The position numbers and the translations under genes are program-made. From NCBI RefSeq assembly GCF_914767665.1, contig NC_059505.1:35957506-36021505 (forward strand): 64,000 nucleotides of DNA, read 5' to 3'. A model generated the notes under the pieces. The model was given only the letters and a program-made list of their open reading frames with translations, had not been told where the DNA came from and made no database searches. Origin of the DNA: Harmonia axyridis. Taxonomy: Eukaryota; Arthropoda; Insecta; Coleoptera; Coccinellidae. Shown one piece after another: positions 51,501 through 54,500 of this stretch (position 1 is its first letter; every line of letters begins with the position of its first letter).

Positions 51501-54500
51501 TTCGAAGCCTAATTCATTCAATTTTGCCATTGTTTTCATTCAGCACCTTTTTTTCTTCAAATGGGGCTGTTTTTCAACGATTTCATCCTTCGAACGAACA
51601 ATAACGCTATATTAATAATCGCTGTTGATGGTCAGGCCTTTTTGGAGGTGATCAATGAATATTATACCTTGCGCATCCCAGAATACTGATGTCATAACCT
51701 AACCAACTGACTGTTGTGTTTTTCCTTGCTTTGGATTCGGTCATCGTGTACAATCCACTCAGCTGACTGTCGATTGGACTCCGGAGTGAAATGATGTAGC
51801 CATGTTTCATAGATTGTCACATATCGACGCAAAAATTCAGGTTTATTGCACTTAGACAGCTTCAAAAGATCGATTGTCAGCTCGCGCGGCACCAATTTTG
51901 CACACAGCTTCCTCATATACAAAGATTCGAGAATGATATGATTATCCGTTCAGATGATATCTTAACAATGTCTGCTATCTCGATCATCTTCACTTTAAGG
52001 TCATTCAAAATTATTTTGTGAACTTTTTTATTTTTTCGTCGGTGACAGCTTCTTCTGGGCGTCCACTGCGTTCGCCGTCTTCGGTGCTCATTTCACCACG
52101 TTTAAACTTAGCATACCAATCAATGATGGTCGATTTTCCTGGTGCAGACACCGGAAACTCTTCATCAAGCCAAAATTTTGCTTCAACTGTTTTTTCTCTT
52201 CAAAAAGCAATTTTTCATTAGCACACGAAATTCTTTTTTCCATCTATTTTCAAATAACAAGAGTAGCTACACTCACAACGCAATATTTTACAAACTAATG
52301 GTCGGACTGCTGTCAAATTTTGATACGTATTGATTGAAGGTTGGTACTAACAAAAAATCATATGGATTTAATACTAGTACCGTCAATTGTGCATCAGACC
52401 GGGGACTTTTCAATTGACCTAATACAACTTTGCTTCCGCCGTTTTGCAATAGATTGCTGCAGCGGTATGAGGTAGTCGAAATAAATAGATCGTAGATGTC
52501 ATACAATAAATTTAGTATTTGTAAACATAACGCCATCGAAATATTAGTCGAATTGTGTCTGCAATCTGCATCATAAAGTTATTCTCGATTGAACATGTCA
52601 GCTTACGAGCCAAATTCTCGTCATTTGCGGGAGGTTTGAATTTTCTGCCTTGATATGAAAAATTCTGCGGCTGAGGCTCATCGAATGCTCTCAAAAACTA
52701 ATGGTGAGGCCGCTATTAGTGAAAGAAGGTGGCGAGAGTGGTTTCAACGCCTCAAGAACGGTGATTTTGACGTCGGAGACCAGGTGGAAGAAAGAAGGTT
52801 TTTTAAGATGCAGAATTGGAGGCATTACTTGATCAAGATTCTTGTCAAACGCAACATGAATTGCCCAAATTTTCAATAAAATCTTACCTTCCGTTCTCCG
52901 TAAAAGTTTATGGTACTATCGATCTTGACCCACCCTATATGAGTCGTATATACAATTTTTTTCTATCGATAATCTTATGGTTTCAATAAATTACCGGTAA
53001 ATGCATAGTAGTGCTGTTGATGATCAGGCCTTTGTGGAGGTGATCAATGAATATTATACCTTGCGCATCCCAGAATACTGATGTCATAACCTTACCAACT
53101 GACTTGTGTTTTTCCTTGCTTTGGATTCGGTCATCGTCAGTCCACTCAGCTGACTATCGATTGGACTTCGGAGTGAAATGATGGAGCTATGTTTCATAGA
53201 TTGTCACATATCGACGCAAAAATTCAGGTTTATTGCACTTAAACAGCTTCAAACGATCGATTGTGAAGCTGTGTGCAAAATTGGTGCCGCGCGCTCGCGC
53301 GGCACCAATTTTGCACACAACTTCCTCATATACAAGGATTCGAGAGAGATATGATTATCCGTTCAGATGATATCTTAACAATGTCTGCTATCTCGATCTT
53401 CTTCACTTTACGGTCATTCAAAATTATTTTGTGAACTTTTTTTGATTTTTTCGGTGACAGCTTCTTTTGGGCGTCCACTGCGTTCGCCGTCTTTGGTGCT
53501 GATTTTACCACGTTTAAACTTAGCATACCAATCAATGATGGTCGATTTTCCTGGTGCAGACACCGGAAACTCTTCAATCATCAAGCCAAGATTTTGCTTC
53601 AACTGTTTATTCCCTTCAAAAAGCAATTTTTTATTAGCACACGAAATTCTTTTTTGCCATCTATTTTCATATAACAAGAGTAGCTGCATCCAACATTTGT
53701 GGCCGTATATCGGCAATAACACGGCGAATGTTGTCTTCCAAATGGTCAAGGGTTTGTGGCTTATCCGCTTAGACCAATGACTTTACATAGCCCCACATAA
53801 AGTAGTCTAGCGGTGTTAAATCACAAGATCTTGGAGGCCAATTCACAGGTCCAAAACGTGAAATTAGACGGTCACCAAACGTGTCTTTCAATAAATCGAT
53901 TGTGGCACGAGCTGTGTGACATGTTGCGCCGTCTTGTTGGAACCACAGCTCCTGGACATCATGGTTGTTCAATTCAGGAATGAAAAAGTTAGTAATCATG
54001 GCTCTATACCGATCACCATTGACTGTAACGTTCTGGCCATCATCGTTTTTGAAGAAGTACGGACCAATGATTCCACCAGCCCATAAAGCGCACCAAACAG
54101 TCAGTTTTTCTGGATGTAACGGTGTTACATCTTGAGGATTAGCTTCACTCCAAATGCGGCAGTTTCGTTTGTTGACGTATCCATTCAACCAGAAGTGCGC
54201 TTCATCGCTAAACAAAATAAAATGGACGTAGTGCGCGATACGTATTCCGCACAGAACCATTATTTTCGAAATGAAATTGCACTATTTGCAAGCGTTGTTC
54301 AGGCGTGAGTCTATTCATGATGAATTGCCAAACCAAACTGAGAATAAATCACTTGACCGCTGTTGAATCGGTCGCCATCTTGAACAGTAATGCCAACTTA
54401 AAGTCATATACCTCGAAAAAAACACCCGTTACAATTTTTTTCTATCGATAATCTTATGATTTCAATCAATTACAGGTAAATGCATAGTGGTGAGTGGAGC

